Assembly: GCF_008831285.2 (NCBI RefSeq)
Contig: NC_045138.2
Location: 31,529,934-31,593,933, forward strand
Source: Nymphaea colorata
Lineage: Eukaryota > Streptophyta > Magnoliopsida > Nymphaeales > Nymphaeaceae
Direction of reading: 5' to 3'
Length of the DNA stretch: 64,000 nt
Below are positions 50,201 to 62,235 of this stretch, piece by piece (positions within the stretch are counted from its first letter, which is position 1; every line of letters begins with the position of its first letter). The notes under the pieces were generated by a model. It was given only the letters and a program-made list of their open reading frames with translations, had not been told where the DNA came from and did not search any database. Made by a program: the position numbers and the translations under genes.

Positions 50201-53200
50201 TCTTATTGAAAGAATACCCAATGGCTGTGTAAAAACAGCATGCCTAATACAAGAGATTGCTAAAATATATATACAAGAGACAAGAAAGAAGAAGAGGCTA
50301 AAGAAGAGTGGTTCTAGCCATTGGGAGTTCCAACAGCTCTTTTGTGAGCCGTTGGAACCTCCAACGGCTCTTTTGTGAGCCGTTGGAACCTCCAACGGCT
50401 AGAATGAGGAGAGAAAAAAGAAAAGAAAAGAATATAAAATAAAATAAAAAGAAAATAAAATGTAAAAGAAAAGAAAAAGAAAATAAAATGTGAAATACCT
50501 AAGCTAAAAGCTAGTTACAATATCACTATGAGATCTTATTCCTTAACAAAAGGAACCAGTGGCAATTTAATGGGCTTAGCAACAAATTTTCTAAGCTGCT
50601 ATGATCTGCTCTCCAGGTGCTTCATGCTTTCAATAGTCATTTGTGGTCCTTTCATGCACGCATGGTTGAGTGTTTATTTTGCTGTATCTGCCTTGTCTGG
50701 CAATGGGAAGATCATATATCATCTTCAGCCAATCTAAAACTAAATGGTAAATGAAACTTTTTGTTGACTTTCGTGATTTACTTACCATCTTGTATGGTTT
50801 TAACCCTTGAGTGTACAGGGGGGATCTAGATTATCTCGTTATTGACATGCCTCCTGGAACTGGTGATATACATCTTACGTTATGCCAGGTAATTTGTTCC
50901 TAATTTGCCTTGTCTTTCACAAAAATGTTTTTCCTTTTGGATTTCTGGGGTGACGTAAAGTTGCTTAACTTACAGCTTAACTTGGATGAGCATTAGTAAT
51001 TTCATTCCCAGGTTGTTCCCTTAACTGCAGCTGTGATTGTTACAACTCCCCAAAAGCTGTCCTTTATTGATGTTGCCAAAGGAGTTCGTATGTTTTCAAA
51101 GCTGAAGGTATAATCGACTGAGACATGTATGTCATCTCGAGAGTTTTCTATTTGTTTAATATTTAGCTTCTGCTGACCTGTAGATGCTATGGTTTTCAAA
51201 CTTTCATCTGCTTTGAAGATTGCAATTTTGCTTTGAATAGAGAATTTATCCATTTTAGAACCATTTGTTGGTATTACATGGTTGTCATAGGACGCTTACA
51301 TGGTTGTCATAGGACGTGTTAGAAGCAGTGCAATTACTGAGTGGACACATGCTTTCCTGTAATGTTTGTTTGAACATCATAGGACTTTATGGTAGAAAAA
51401 TAAAAAACAGTGTAAAATGAGATTTATGTGAGCCTACCATTTATTTGGGATACTATAAGGTTATAGGTTTTTAAGATTTTTTTTCTTCCAGGTGCCATGT
51501 GTTGCTGTTGTTGAGAACATGTGTTATTTTGATGCTGATGGGAAACGTTATCACCCATTTGGTAAAGGTTCCGGATCTCAGGCATGCATTTGGGCCTTTA
51601 CCCCATTTTCTTTACTGTTTCTGGCATAATGAAAATGTTTTATGATAGTCCTGATTTTGCCAATGCAGGTGGTTCAACAGTTTGGAATTCCACATCTCTT
51701 TGAGCTTCCCATCAGACCAACAGTAGGTGATTTATGTTTATAGAGTTTTCATCAGAAGCTTCATTATTTCATGAGGTTCAAATTTCCAATTGGACCAACA
51801 ACATGTGCTATATGGGAAGCATGTATTAGTTCATTAATCTTCTTTTCACACATAATTTTATGTGACATGTAGCTGTCAACGCTAAAATAGGAAAAATAAG
51901 ATAAAGTGTAATGTCATGACACATTTTTTGTTAACTTTATCGTATGGTTTGCATGGTTTTGCAATTTTTGTTTTTTTGTGTTATTTTTATCTTCTTGTTC
52001 GATGTCACCACTAGCTATTAGATAGTCATAGTTGTGTACTTGGCTGTTACGGAATATAACGCTTTCACCTGTTCCGTGCATTTTATATGTAGTTCAGTAA
52101 TTGCATTAGAACCCTGTTAGGTTATAATGACCTTGCAAATCTCCTTGTCAATTTATTAAACCATTCTACAATTAAAGTCACATCATCTTAATTTATCATT
52201 GTTTACATCTTTTATCAAGCCCAAGCATTTCAGAAACAGAATCTGTAATAGGTGAGAGTCTATGACAAAAGTGTAGACTAAGGTTTGGGGAAGGGGTGAA
52301 GACTGTATGTACAGAACTGCACGAATATCCATCATCCTTAGTATCTTCCAGAAAGGTAATTATACAATGATTTCTCGTTCATATTTAAATCTGAAAAAAT
52401 AATAGTTGGATTGTGAAAATCTTAGGAGAAAATGTTGTTAACGATTCTATTAGCTCATATCTTTTTGGTTGCTTAATATCGTTAATATAAGTAAAAATTG
52501 AACATGTTCTTAGGAAAGAGAAAAACTTTGAAATTTCCTAATGAGATGTTTCATATTAGTTTTCTCTCTTTAAAAATTATTTAGGTTATAAAGACAATAC
52601 TTTTTAGTTTTCATGCATTTTGTGAAGGGCCTTTTGAAATAAATTGTTTGAAGTCCTTCAAATACACTTCGCTTCTGGTGTTTGTGGTACTGATATTGGT
52701 GCCTGTTGTCTCATACCCAGGCAGCATTATTGTGACGGTAACTACTGTCTTTTGCTAATGTGACACTTGTGAATGCATAAATTATCTGTTACTATAGTCA
52801 TTATACTGCAATTACATATAATCTGCTACTATAACGCACCATGCTGATAAGCCTCAATCTTCCTTTGCATTCTTCATTTCCTTGTTTTATGTCTCTTTGA
52901 TCATGGCATGCATCATGATTGCCATATAACTGTAGCATCAGAGCTTTGTTATTTCAGAGCTCGAGAAGTGTTATCTGGACATATAACTTTTTGTAAATCA
53001 TATTAATCAATACCACTGCATAAGTTGCGAAATATAGTAGGAAACAGAAACCCCATTGAATAATGTGGTTTATGGCCAATTAGAAAATTATGGTCTCTCA
53101 CTGCTTCTTTATGGAGAACATGTTCTTCATCACTCTGTTTGCTAAATCATATAGTGGATATCTCATTTGACAGCTTTCAGCATCTGGTGATAGTGGAATG

Positions 53201-54903
53201 CCTGAAGTAGTAGGAGATCCTCTGGGTGAAGTTGCTAGAACATTTCAAGAACTTGGTGTTTGCGTTGTACAACAATGTGCCAAGATTCGTCAAAGTGGTA
53301 ATTTTTATTACTTGCTTTCATGGTTATATAGTGCCTGTATTCTGCTGCTTTGTTGAATGGCACTTTTGCTTTGACAAGTAGCTCTGCCATGACAAGTGGC
53401 TAAATAGCAGCTTTTCTTTATATGGTACTGCTCAATTTAGATTTTACTGGGGTATCCTCATTGTCATTCTTTTCAACACTTTGATGCTTGTCCTGATTTT
53501 TACTGAGCAGTGTCTACGGCTGTGACTTATGACCAATCTATAAAAGTAATCCGAGTAAAGGTGCCAGATTCAGATGAAGAGATTTTTCTCCATCCGGCTA
53601 CAGTGAGAAGAAATGATCGATCCGCTCAAAGTGTTGTATGTTGTCTTCCATTTTAATGATCTTTTTTTCTTATACATTTCCGAATGAAATCCCTCTTTCC
53701 GCATCTATCGGTTCAGCTTTTTCAGTGTCTAATAGTAAGAACATTTATAGATTTCACTTTTCCAAACTTTTAGTCATTTAAGATGGAACCATTTAACATA
53801 TTTATGGGCTGAAATTCATGTTTTCTGAATAGGTGGCTTGTCATGGTTGCATTTAGTGTCTTTGAATTATATCTTCAGATGAACCTGTATGATGGCCATG
53901 TCTCAACTCTCACATACTTTGTATTGAGTTCCTATTAATTTCCAAGAAATGATCTGGTAATTTGTTCTTTCTCATCATGGAGAGGGTTAATTTTGTTGGA
54001 ATGCAAATTGGCAGGAATGGATAAGCAGCACAGGTTTATATGTTTTATTTGATTTACTAACTTTATATTACTGTGGTTGTTGCTAGAAACCATGTTTCCT
54101 TGTTTTTGTTCATTTCCTTTCTTGAAACAGGATGAATGGACTGGGGAGCAAAAGCTGCAGTACAATGATATCCCTGATGATATTGAGCCAGTAGAAATAC
54201 GACCAATGGGAAATTATGCTGTTTCCATAACATGGCCAGATGGGTTTAGCCAGGTAAATATTTTTTTGAATTTGATATTCAGTGACTATATTAAGTTTTA
54301 TAGCCAAGTGTTCAGTTTTTCAAGAGTTAAAGCTGACTGGGACTGCTGTATACTGTGTAGTTAAGCACATGAAACTCCGACAAGTACTAGCGCAAGTACG
54401 AGCAATAGCTTTCTGAGAGGAGTGTAATGTCAGGGTGTATATGGTTTAGTTTTACAGAAGTATTCTAATGATTTCCGCTTAATATGTATATGGAAGAAGC
54501 CATGACTTGAGCAATACGTATATTACTCACTTTTAGAGCAGTGTTCTAATGATCTCTACTCACAGTAATTGCCCCTCATCTCTACCCATTTTGTTGCATA
54601 CAATGTTAGCAAACCATAGGCAGGATGGCCCTAAACCTCCTTTGACAAATGTTTGGTTAAAAAAGAAAAGAAGAAAGAAAAAACCCAAGACTTCCATTTT
54701 CATTCATCTGATGTTTTCAGGTGTAGTATGAAACTGTCTTCCTCCAAACTCTTTGCCTGAGCATTTTGTTGGTAATAGCATGCCTCAATCTTGTATTGCA
54801 TTTCAATATTGCTTCTCTCCGCCATGTTATGCAGATTGCACCTTATGATCAGTTGGAGGGCATGGAGAGGCTTGTTGATGTTCCTCAAACTCTTAAAGTA
54901 TAG
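44238..54903 (+). CDS. HCF101: HCF101, chloroplast Fe-S cluster scaffold/carrier P-loop ATPase
   Basis: Mrp/NBP35 family protein that carries [4Fe-4S] clusters to photosystem I and ferredoxin-thioredoxin reductase in the plastid stroma. Exons: 44238-44301, 44395-44520, 45315-45457, 45537-45587, 46422-46577, 47876-48019, 48107-48249, 50819-50888, 51012-51107, 51492-51581, 51669-51722, 53174-53297, 53511-53635, 54131-54253, 54835-54903 (1578 nt, 525 aa; about 530 is usual). A basic, Ser-rich transit peptide covers about 1-63. The DUF59/MIP18-like domain is at 73-155 with [10 protein letters not shown]. The deviant Walker A is KGGVGKST (180-187) and DMPPGTGD is at 285-292. The C-terminal DUF971 region is about 425-515 ([35 protein letters not shown]). 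Cys123, Cys342 (ENMCYF) and Cys414 (QQCAK) match the three conserved cysteines of the family. Intron 10 has a GC donor. An in-frame stop lies 15 nt before the ATG. Confidence 0.95.
44304..44346. repeat. (CT)n(CGCT)n microsatellite at the start of HCF101 intron 1
   Basis: The tract begins two bases after the donor GT at 44302: a CT run to 44329, then CGCT units. Length change here would alter a very short intron (93 bp). Confidence 0.9.
46000..46290. repeat. AT-rich repeat-like block in HCF101 intron 4
   Basis: Runs of GGAAATTTT, AAATATT and their inverses (GGGGAAATTTTGGAAATT near 45997; AAATATTTTCCC near 46228) suggest an old inverted-repeat element. No clear ends were found. Confidence 0.3.
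50316..50400. repeat. 31 bp palindromic tandem repeat in HCF101 intron 7
   Basis: Unit 1 (50316-50346) is degenerate. Unit 2 (50347-50377) and partial unit 3 (50378-50400) are identical over the shared length: AGCCGTTGGAACCTCCAACGGCT then CTTTTGTG. Each unit contains a perfect 10 bp inverted repeat (AGCCGTTGGA and TCCAACGGCT) with a 3 base loop. A further small palindrome GTGACTATAATAGTCAC lies about 190 bp upstream. Confidence 0.85.
51276..51316. repeat. 22 bp tandem duplication in HCF101 intron 9
   Basis: ACATGGTTGTCATAGGACG at 51276-51294 is repeated at 51298-51316, perfectly. Confidence 0.9.
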
Positions 54904-57900
54904 CAAACTGAGGGCTTTCAGAATATTAATATCAAGAAATGAAGGACGAAATGTGAAGTTTGTGCTCATCTTCAAGTGATTGCCTGAAAGATGCTTAAGC
55001 CATTTTTTGTTAGTTTCTCAATGGGCTTAAGATTATTCTTTTGATGTATCTTTATATTGATGTGATCTTGTATGTCTATAGACTGATCACTGTTGCAATT
55101 TGTTGTAAAGAAATGGTCTGTGGCACGTTTAATTCAAAAAATTTATTTATAAAATAGGTCACTCAGACCGTGATCCAAGTTTTCCATGTGTCTCACTTTT
55201 CTGGTCTCTTGCTGCTATTAAATCATAAAGCACATGCATGTCTTTGTTCCGTGTTAATTGTAGTGGAAAATTTTACATAAGCACACTTAAGTTTAACATA
55301 ACATGCTAAGGTTCTTTTTTTTTTTTTGTGGGTGGGGTGTGGGGGGGTGGTCTGGGTTCAGTCGACTATATTACAAAGGAAACAGGCGGTTAAATGATAG
55401 AAATCCAAACACAAGCATGTTTTGCTATACGACCTTATTTTTGTAGTGTCGTCTTAGGGGATCAGTGTGAAATCAAAGAACTTTTACCTGCACCATGCAT
55501 GCACAGAAACGGATGCAATGATGCAAACACACATCTTGCTTGCAAGTAAAGGATCCTTCTCCTGGTGGTAGAACAAGGTATTGACATGAGGAATGGATAC
55601 AGAAATCAGATATCACAATATTTTTCTTCACTAAGTGATATATGCCGAGAACATTTAGACAATTGTTGAACGAATTCATCAAAAGTTTCTTTATGAATAA
55701 ACTGCTAGTCCAGGTCCCCATCACCAACTGTTTTTGTTGCAAAAGAATGAGAATCTAGTTATAGTTTTTTTTTTAATTGCCTCATGAATATATACTTCTG
55801 AAAGCTGTAATGGCATTTGTTTCAATTGGATAAAGGGGGGCAAACAGTAAACCAACCATGGCATATGCATCCATCGATGAATGGCCATTTAACAAAAATA
55901 TATGCTGACAAACTCATTTTGTTTATTAATCTTCTCTCCACATTGTGCTTGTGGTTGTGGACTTGAACTTTATGCTTCCTAATACCAACTCCTCATGTTA
56001 GACAATGTTCTTTCTATCAGTTTTCATTTATTAGAAAAGGAATGCTTGCAGCTTTTCCCCCAAGAAGCAGGGAAACCATCTTTTCTTGGAAAGGATTTGG
56101 CTAAACATTGACTCAAAATAGCATGAATCCTCAAAATACATTGCCAACATAATGTTTGTGCAATGTCACCTTATAAATATAGCTTTTAAAGAAATTTGAG
56201 AGAGGAAGATAGAGACGCCACGGCCAATATTGAGTGGCTTCTATTTGAAGCAGGGCCTCCTAAATTTATTGGTCCATCCCTTTCATGTATTTGCAACCAC
56301 GAGTTTTATATGTTTTAAATCCAAACTGCATAAAGTTGAAAGTAATGAATTATTTGGATTGTACATTCATGAAAATTATGCATTTATAAGTGAGCTTTTC
56401 GAGTACTACCCACCATCTGGAAGCCTCTCTCCAATTCCTCCTGCCTTGATGGTCTTGAGCTGCATTGGTATCAACAATGACAGCAATATATCCTTCAGCT
56501 TAATTAAGTACCACTTTTCGTTGCTTAAAATGCAAAAACATAATACTCACCAGAATCAAACTAAAACACATCTTTGTTCATATTCAGACCAACTAAGCTA
56601 ATAAGTTTTACCTTTCGAATTTAGGAGTGCTACTGGTTCAATGGGACGTTGAATGCAATTTTTTCCCCACCTTTTTTTTTTCATAGTCATTTTTTTGACA
56701 GGCACGAAGCTATTGCCCTAATTTATTGTGGTTTAAATATGAAAAGAAATGTAGCCACACAAAGGGCTGCCTTTAATATGAGTTGGTCGGAATGAAGTTG
56801 ACACGATCTTCCATGCTTTTGAACTTTATGAGAAACTTGTCTCGACCATCAATGCTGAAAGCAGCATTTTTTCTAGTCATGTCAATATTTCAAAATAAAA
56901 ATACAGTTTTTATATTAAAAAATCGTTTATTAGGTAGTATGGAGGGGGCGAAACAAAGGTAGGACCCATTTAGGCTTTGGCTCCACATCAATTTAAAAAA
57001 AAAATTGTATGTAAATTTTAAGAAATTTCATTAATTTTATATAAAATTTTTGAAAAATGATATTTTGACCCTAATCAAAATTTAAAAACTTTAAACCAAC
57101 TTCATTAAAAATTTCTGACTTCTCTCCTGACAATATAAGCTCTGAATAATGAGCTCACGAGGTCTTTTCCCACCCTTGTTCTCAAAAGTTTTTAGCTGCC
57201 AAAAACAAAATATGATAAAATTTGCATTAGATGTATAATTTTTATGGCACAAGTGGGTTTTGCTACCCGCTATGTGATAAATTCTAGTTTCAAAAAAATT
57301 AGCGGCTCATTATTGACGAATGCGGATGGGAGAGTTGTGCGAAAAGAAATGGTCCTGCATGGCCTTACTTGGAAACTCTGATCCAGAAGACGACGTTCAA
57401 CTCCCAATAATGGACGGGCATTGCACGAGAATTTTGTTAAATAAGATATAAATGCTATTTTTCTACTTTTAAAACTACATTTAATTTTTTTTCTTTTTAA
57501 TTTTTGAAAAACTTCAATTTCCAATGAACAAGAGGGCCACGATCAAATAGCCAGAAGACTATACCCATTGGGATGAAAAGTTTCAACCAGAAACTGATAT
57601 TAACACCATTGCTTTTCATCCTCTTGCCTTGCCCTTTGCATATACATGCTAATTGTACAATCTTTCTTAGTCGCATTTGTGTGTAAATTATATCGAATGA
57701 TGTAATGATAGCAATTGTGTCACCCGACTGTCAATCAATAAACAAGGAAAGATGTGCATGTTATTAATATGTTTTAAGCAAATGACATAACAAATCAAGC
57801 ATACTTATAAAAGGTCAGAAAACGCCTTAAAAAGCAGAGAGATGACGTTTTCCTTGTAAACATGTAATCCAGACTTCATCAATTTGAGCTGACACAATTT

Positions 57901-58337
57901 AAAAACCATTTCTTACTAGCATTGAACAAAACCATTAACGGGTTGAAACTTTTCCAGATTAAATTGAAGTTTTTCATAATTCGCATGTCATCTTTTTATG
58001 TGTCATGAAATTTGTCAATAAACTACTCCCCATCGCCAATCTATGGAGAGAGATGTTAAGAGGCATAATGTAGCTGATTAGATACATAAAAGACATGTAT
58101 TCATAATATAGGTCTATGTAATCTAGCCAGGTTTTAAGAATACAAAGAACCTAAAGGCAAAGGGAAAATGAAGTTGGGGTCTTTTTGAGTGATGGGTTGT
58201 TAACCTCTCGGCATTGAGAAAGAATGCAGTGGACTTGAGGAAGTTCTGGATAATAATGGAGTTATAATTCTTGTGAAGATGACCAATCTGTCTTCTTCTC
58301 CATCTATGACAGTAGGCTCCCCATGTGGGCTAGAGTA
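54904..58337. other. Intergenic region between HCF101 and the DLK2-like gene
   Basis: HCF101 3'UTR-like sequence probably runs to about 55150. The rest is AT-rich with fragments of dispersed repeats: a G-rich/T-rich patch at 55310-55360, a family D fragment at 56432-56486 and a family E copy at 57035-57110. I see no coding gene. A 123-codon frame at 56230-56601 covers repeat sequence and has no recognisable domain. Confidence 0.55.
57035..57110 (-). repeat. Dispersed repeat family E, copy 2 (inverted)
   Basis: The reverse complement reads AAAGTTTTTAAATTTTGATT, then AAAATATCATTTTTCAAAAA, matching 24598-24680. The adjoining GGGGGCGAAAC and GGCTTTGGCTCC words at 56942-56990 resemble ends of the interspersed repeat class seen at 4.0-4.2 kb. 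Confidence 0.6.
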
Positions 58338-58338
58338 C

Positions 58339-58628
58339 ATAGTCACAAATAACTTGAGCTTAAAAAATAGAAAAAATAGGATAAATTTTTAAAAAAATTA
58401 AAAAAATAAAATAAAATATGTGAGAAACTAGCAACACAAACTTCACAAGATAAGTAGATTTACAACAAATAAAAAATAAAAAACCTTTAGTATTTAAAAA
58501 ACCAAAAACAAAAGTAAAAAAACACGTTTTTTTTGTGTTTTTTTCGTTTTTAATGTTTTCTTTTCAAAAAACAACGGCCATTTAATTTATCGTGTTTTCT
58601 CATATTTTTTTAAAAAAACGTGTTTATG
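58339..58628 (+). repeat. Dispersed repeat family A, copy 3
   Basis: It begins ATAGTCACAAATAACTTGAG, continues with GTGAGAAACTAGCAACACAAA, AAGATAAGTAGATTTACAAC and AAATAAAAAATAAAAAACC, and ends with ACGGCCATTTAATTTAT and AACGTGTTT. It is shorter than copies 1 and 2 because the GAGTTTTAAAC-TATAATACG block near the start is missing. Confidence 0.75.
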
Positions 58629-59090
58629 CATGAGCAGAGGAAGAGGTGAGCTCCAATTTTTCATCTTTTGCCATCACTCTTTCCGGTTCAACCATTCTCA
58701 AAGCAAGCCACGTAGCCCCAGCAAAAGGTATGCCATAAATGCTCCAGACAGCGATCTTCTATTATCAAAACCAAAGGCGCAGATCATTTGATGGCCTCGA
58801 GGAACAGAGGGATGAACATTTTACAACATAACCGCAATGAGATTTTTCAAAGAATTAAACAGCATAAACCTTACTGAACTGTACTACACTATACTTTAGT
58901 TTGACAGTCACATTAATTACATTCACAGAAGCACAACGCTGCAGATTCTTGGTCACCAGAGCAAGAAAGCACAGAGAGCAACTCCACCAATATTACCAAA
59001 TAAGATCACGGGTTCTTATACAAGCAAGTACTTCAAACTGCAACACAGGCAACCGGCAACAATGGAGAAGAAGCAGTTCAGTTCCACTTT

Positions 59091-61445
59091 TCATGGATCT
59101 AGATCACATGTCCCCAAGAGCTTTGCAAGGGCGTCGATGAGCAACTTTGGGGCAGTGAGCTGGGGCATGTGACCCGCCGCAGGAATGGCCACAACCGAGC
59201 TCTCCCCACCAAGGTTTTCATGGATGTATCGAGCAACGGAGACGGGAACGACGATGTCGTTTTGGGTGTGGACGATTGTCGCTGGTACTGATACTTTGTG
59301 CAGCGCGTCCCTGTGATCGCCTAGATATAATGACCTCGCCAGTGTGATGGCGATCTCTGGAGTCATGCTCAACAGTCTGTCCTGGAACTCTTTGCATAGA
59401 TTTGGGTCCTCAGTTCCTAAGGCAGCTGGAGCAAAACCCTGAGTCCATGATTGGAAATCCTTCTCCATATTCTCCAACATTGCTTCAATGTCAGACACCT
59501 CGAACCCTCCTTCATAATCGGTTGAGTTTAAATACCTGATATAGAGACAGGGAGAGAGAGAGCAGCCAGATTATTTTCTCAAAAGGAATCACAGTAGGTA
59601 ATGCAAAATCTACAGTTCCAACTTTACATGAAACGCATGGCATGTTCACAAGAAATATCATCAGGAGACAACAAAGCAATTAAGATTTGCAGGTGACATG
59701 AAGAACATAAACAGACATCTGCAGGAAATGTCGAGAATAATGAGCTGGATCGATGATGGCGGACACAAATGTTTTTCTTTTTATGTCTTTCTGTAATCGT
59801 TTTTACTTGATCTCAGATTTTAGTTGTCTTATCGGTCAGATCATTAATTTTTCAGTGAACCATTTGTTCAATACCTGATGGGTGACTGATCATGGATTAT
59901 CCTGATAGACAGACGAAGTCTATTGTTTATATGTCGTTCAAGATCCAACGGTCGGTTTCGCCAACTTGAATAAATTGTTAATTTTAAGTGAGCAGGAGAT
60001 TCACAATCCACTCTATAAAGAGACCTATTTTATGTCGGATGGATTTACCTGCAGTAGGGCCACTGCAAAGTACTGGTGATTCTGCTGATTCTCACCTTCA
60101 GTTTATGACCTAACATATAAAAGAAGAACCTTACCATGATATAAATTAGATACGTATGATTTAATTTGCAAAGACCCATATCCTGAAACCTATCCTTACA
60201 TTTGAAAACCATAAAAAAATATTAGTTATAGAAAGAGTTTAAAAAATGAGAGGTTGCACTCCTGAATCCTATTGGTTTGCCATTAATGGCGGATATACAT
60301 GAGAGTTGGTGTGGGACATTGTCTGCACCAGCCCATGAAAAATTTTACTATATCAATAATAATGAGTAGGTTTGTGACTCAAGTGTCTTTCAAACAAAAA
60401 ACCGTAACTCCACCACCGGTTCGACTGGAATCAGCGGGACTTTTCATTTGATGACAATATTGATGGAATGTATATAAAACAAAAAAATCTCTTTGGAAAA
60501 GCTTTCACTTTTTTATTGTGCTCGTTTGCCGAGAAAATTTTCCATGTTAAACCTTTTTCTGTTAACTTTTTCTTGCTGAGATTGCAGAAATTCTTATTTG
60601 AAAGATTTTTACAGGAAAAGTTAATTGAAAGGCGTTCAGACTTTAAGTTTTCCCATCCTACTTTTCTCGTCACTTTCCTACTTAACCAAAGAACCGTTTC
60701 CAGTGGAAGAAGAGCAAGGCTTAGAACTCCAGTTGCAATACTGGATTCACAAGGGAAAACAAAAAGAGAGAATAAAAAGGGGGGTTAATTGATGGGAAGT
60801 TAGGACCAGGCTTGTACAGGAAAAATGGAAATCAACCAGTAGAACCAAGAAATGAGCAACAGAAACATAAACTAGAAAAATTCCAATTCAGAGAATAAAT
60901 TAAGATAAAAAAAATTGAATCAGATGATCATGACACTGATGGCACTCTGATGTATAAAGAAATAAATAAGAATCCAACCGTGGTTGCCCATAACAGCCAG
61001 TAGGAGCATAACCCCCGGATTTTCAAAGACTGAGAACTACCCAAAAGAACTTGGTGACTGCTTGAAGAAGAAGAAGAGAAACGAACCTAGGAGAAGCACA
61101 GAGAAGGATCAGATGGTGAAAGAACTCTGGCCTTTTGATGGAAGCCAAGCAACCAACCATGGCGGACATGGAGTGGCCGAGGAAGAAGGAGCTCTTGAGA
61201 TCGAACTCATCCATGAGAGAGATGAGGTCATCTGCATAGTCCTCAAGGGTGGATGCTGCAGAGAAGACCAAGTCGTAGGTCACCACCGTGTAGTGATTTT
61301 CGAGCAGTGAGGGGAGGATGTGGCGCCAACAGGATTGGTCCAAACCGAAGCCATGCGATATGATAATCGTTTTCTTATTCTCCCTGCAGGAGCTCATAAA
61401 CTTCACATTGGCTAGTGAAGCATAGCCTGGAGCTCGCTTCCCCAT
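59091..61445 (-). CDS. DLK2: DLK2-like alpha/beta hydrolase (D14/KAI2 family)
   Basis: D14/KAI2/DLK2 proteins are small alpha/beta hydrolases that perceive strigolactones or karrikin-like signals; the DLK2 branch has no settled ligand. Exons on the minus strand: 61445-61087 and 59535-59091 (804 nt, 267 aa). The intron follows the SPR codons, the conserved site in the family, and restores SPRYLNSTDYEGGFE. Ser92 (GHSMSAMVG), Asp213 (HTQNDIVVP) and His242 (AAGHMPQL) form the catalytic triad; the oxyanion segment is HGFGLDQSCW (31-40). Between HGFG and GHS the protein is about 10 residues shorter than I recall for D14, KAI2 or DLK2. The usual NPDYFDF-type loop is absent and TYDLVFSAAST runs straight into LEDYADDL. 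The first true ATG is at 61445; a TTG lies six bases upstream. DLK2 is the best match, but an unusual KAI2 paralogue is possible. Confidence 0.85.
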
Positions 61446-61517
61446 CTTCAAAAGAAGAAATTAAGAAGAAGAAAAAAAAAATGGAGGAAGAGTGAGAGAG
61501 AGGGAATGGAAGCAGGC

Positions 61518-61525
61518 CTTTATAG
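61518..61525 (-). promoter_or_regulatory. TATA box of the DLK2-like gene
   Basis: CTATAAAG on the minus strand lies about 75 nt upstream of the ATG and is followed by a pyrimidine-rich stretch (CTCTCTCTCACTCTTCCTCC), the normal layout of a plant core promoter and short leader. Confidence 0.65.
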
Positions 61526-61590
61526 CTGACTGAGATCAACAAAATTAATGTCACTGATGCTGCTAAGTGGTGGTTAAAGCTCGAATAACA

Positions 61591-61593
61591 GTT

Positions 61594-61630
<37 letters not shown>
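61591..61630. repeat. (TA)n microsatellite near the DLK2-like promoter
   Basis: About 40 bp of TA dinucleotides with one interruption, about 70 bp upstream of the TATA box. Confidence 0.9.
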
Positions 61631-61632
<2 letters not shown>

Positions 61633-62064
61633 AAAGAGAGTTTGTGGGAGAAATTAGTAGATTTCAGACCACTAGATTGTTTTCTTTAGATCTGGGAAGA
61701 AACGATCCATAGACCTACAAAAGAACCAAACCATAGAGTAGTTAGCACAGGCGCCACAGGAAGGTATGTTTTGATATTCTGGCAGCACATCCCATACCAG
61801 AGAACTCTCCCCTCAACACGGACTTGCCAGAGGAAGAAATTCTACCAGCTCAATCAGCCTTTGAAGCCGAGCCCCAATATTTGAGGTTTTGAAAGGTCAA
61901 GACTCATTTGTATGTCATTAGTACTCACAAACAGGTCAGGACTCATTGCAATTCAATGCCATTAGTACTCACTTAACAAACAAATGCCATTGAAAGTTTT
62001 CTCCGCAATTCAACCACACTTATATGATTTCAAAAAACATATATTAAGTCCATCATTTTTTTGA

Positions 62065-62235
62065 TTTGAACAATGTTTTCATAGTAATTGAAAAATCAAC
62101 CGCTTTTGTAACGTCAAAATTTTACTAGAAGAAAAATCAATATTTTTTATCAAAACAACTTGAATTAAGACTTTTAGTTTTATGTTAAATTAGTGTTTAT
62201 AGACAGTTCATATTTTGTATAAATTACATTTTAAT
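62065..62235 (+). repeat. Dispersed repeat family B, copy 3
   Basis: CAATGTTTTCATAGTAATTG, then ACGTCAAAATTTTACTAG, AAAAATCAATATTTTTTATC, CAAAACAACTTGAAT and TTAGTGTTTATAGACAGTTC line up in order with copy 2 (3165-3345). The middle part matches copy 1 (1460-1530, inverted). Confidence 0.65.

Noticed and set aside
50316-50400. CRISPR-like regular palindromic repeats
   Set aside because: The units are directly adjacent with no variable spacers, and this is an intron of a plant nuclear gene.
50040-50530. Possible solo LTR in HCF101 intron 7
   Set aside because: The composition is suggestive, but no TG...CA ends or target duplication could be fixed by eye.
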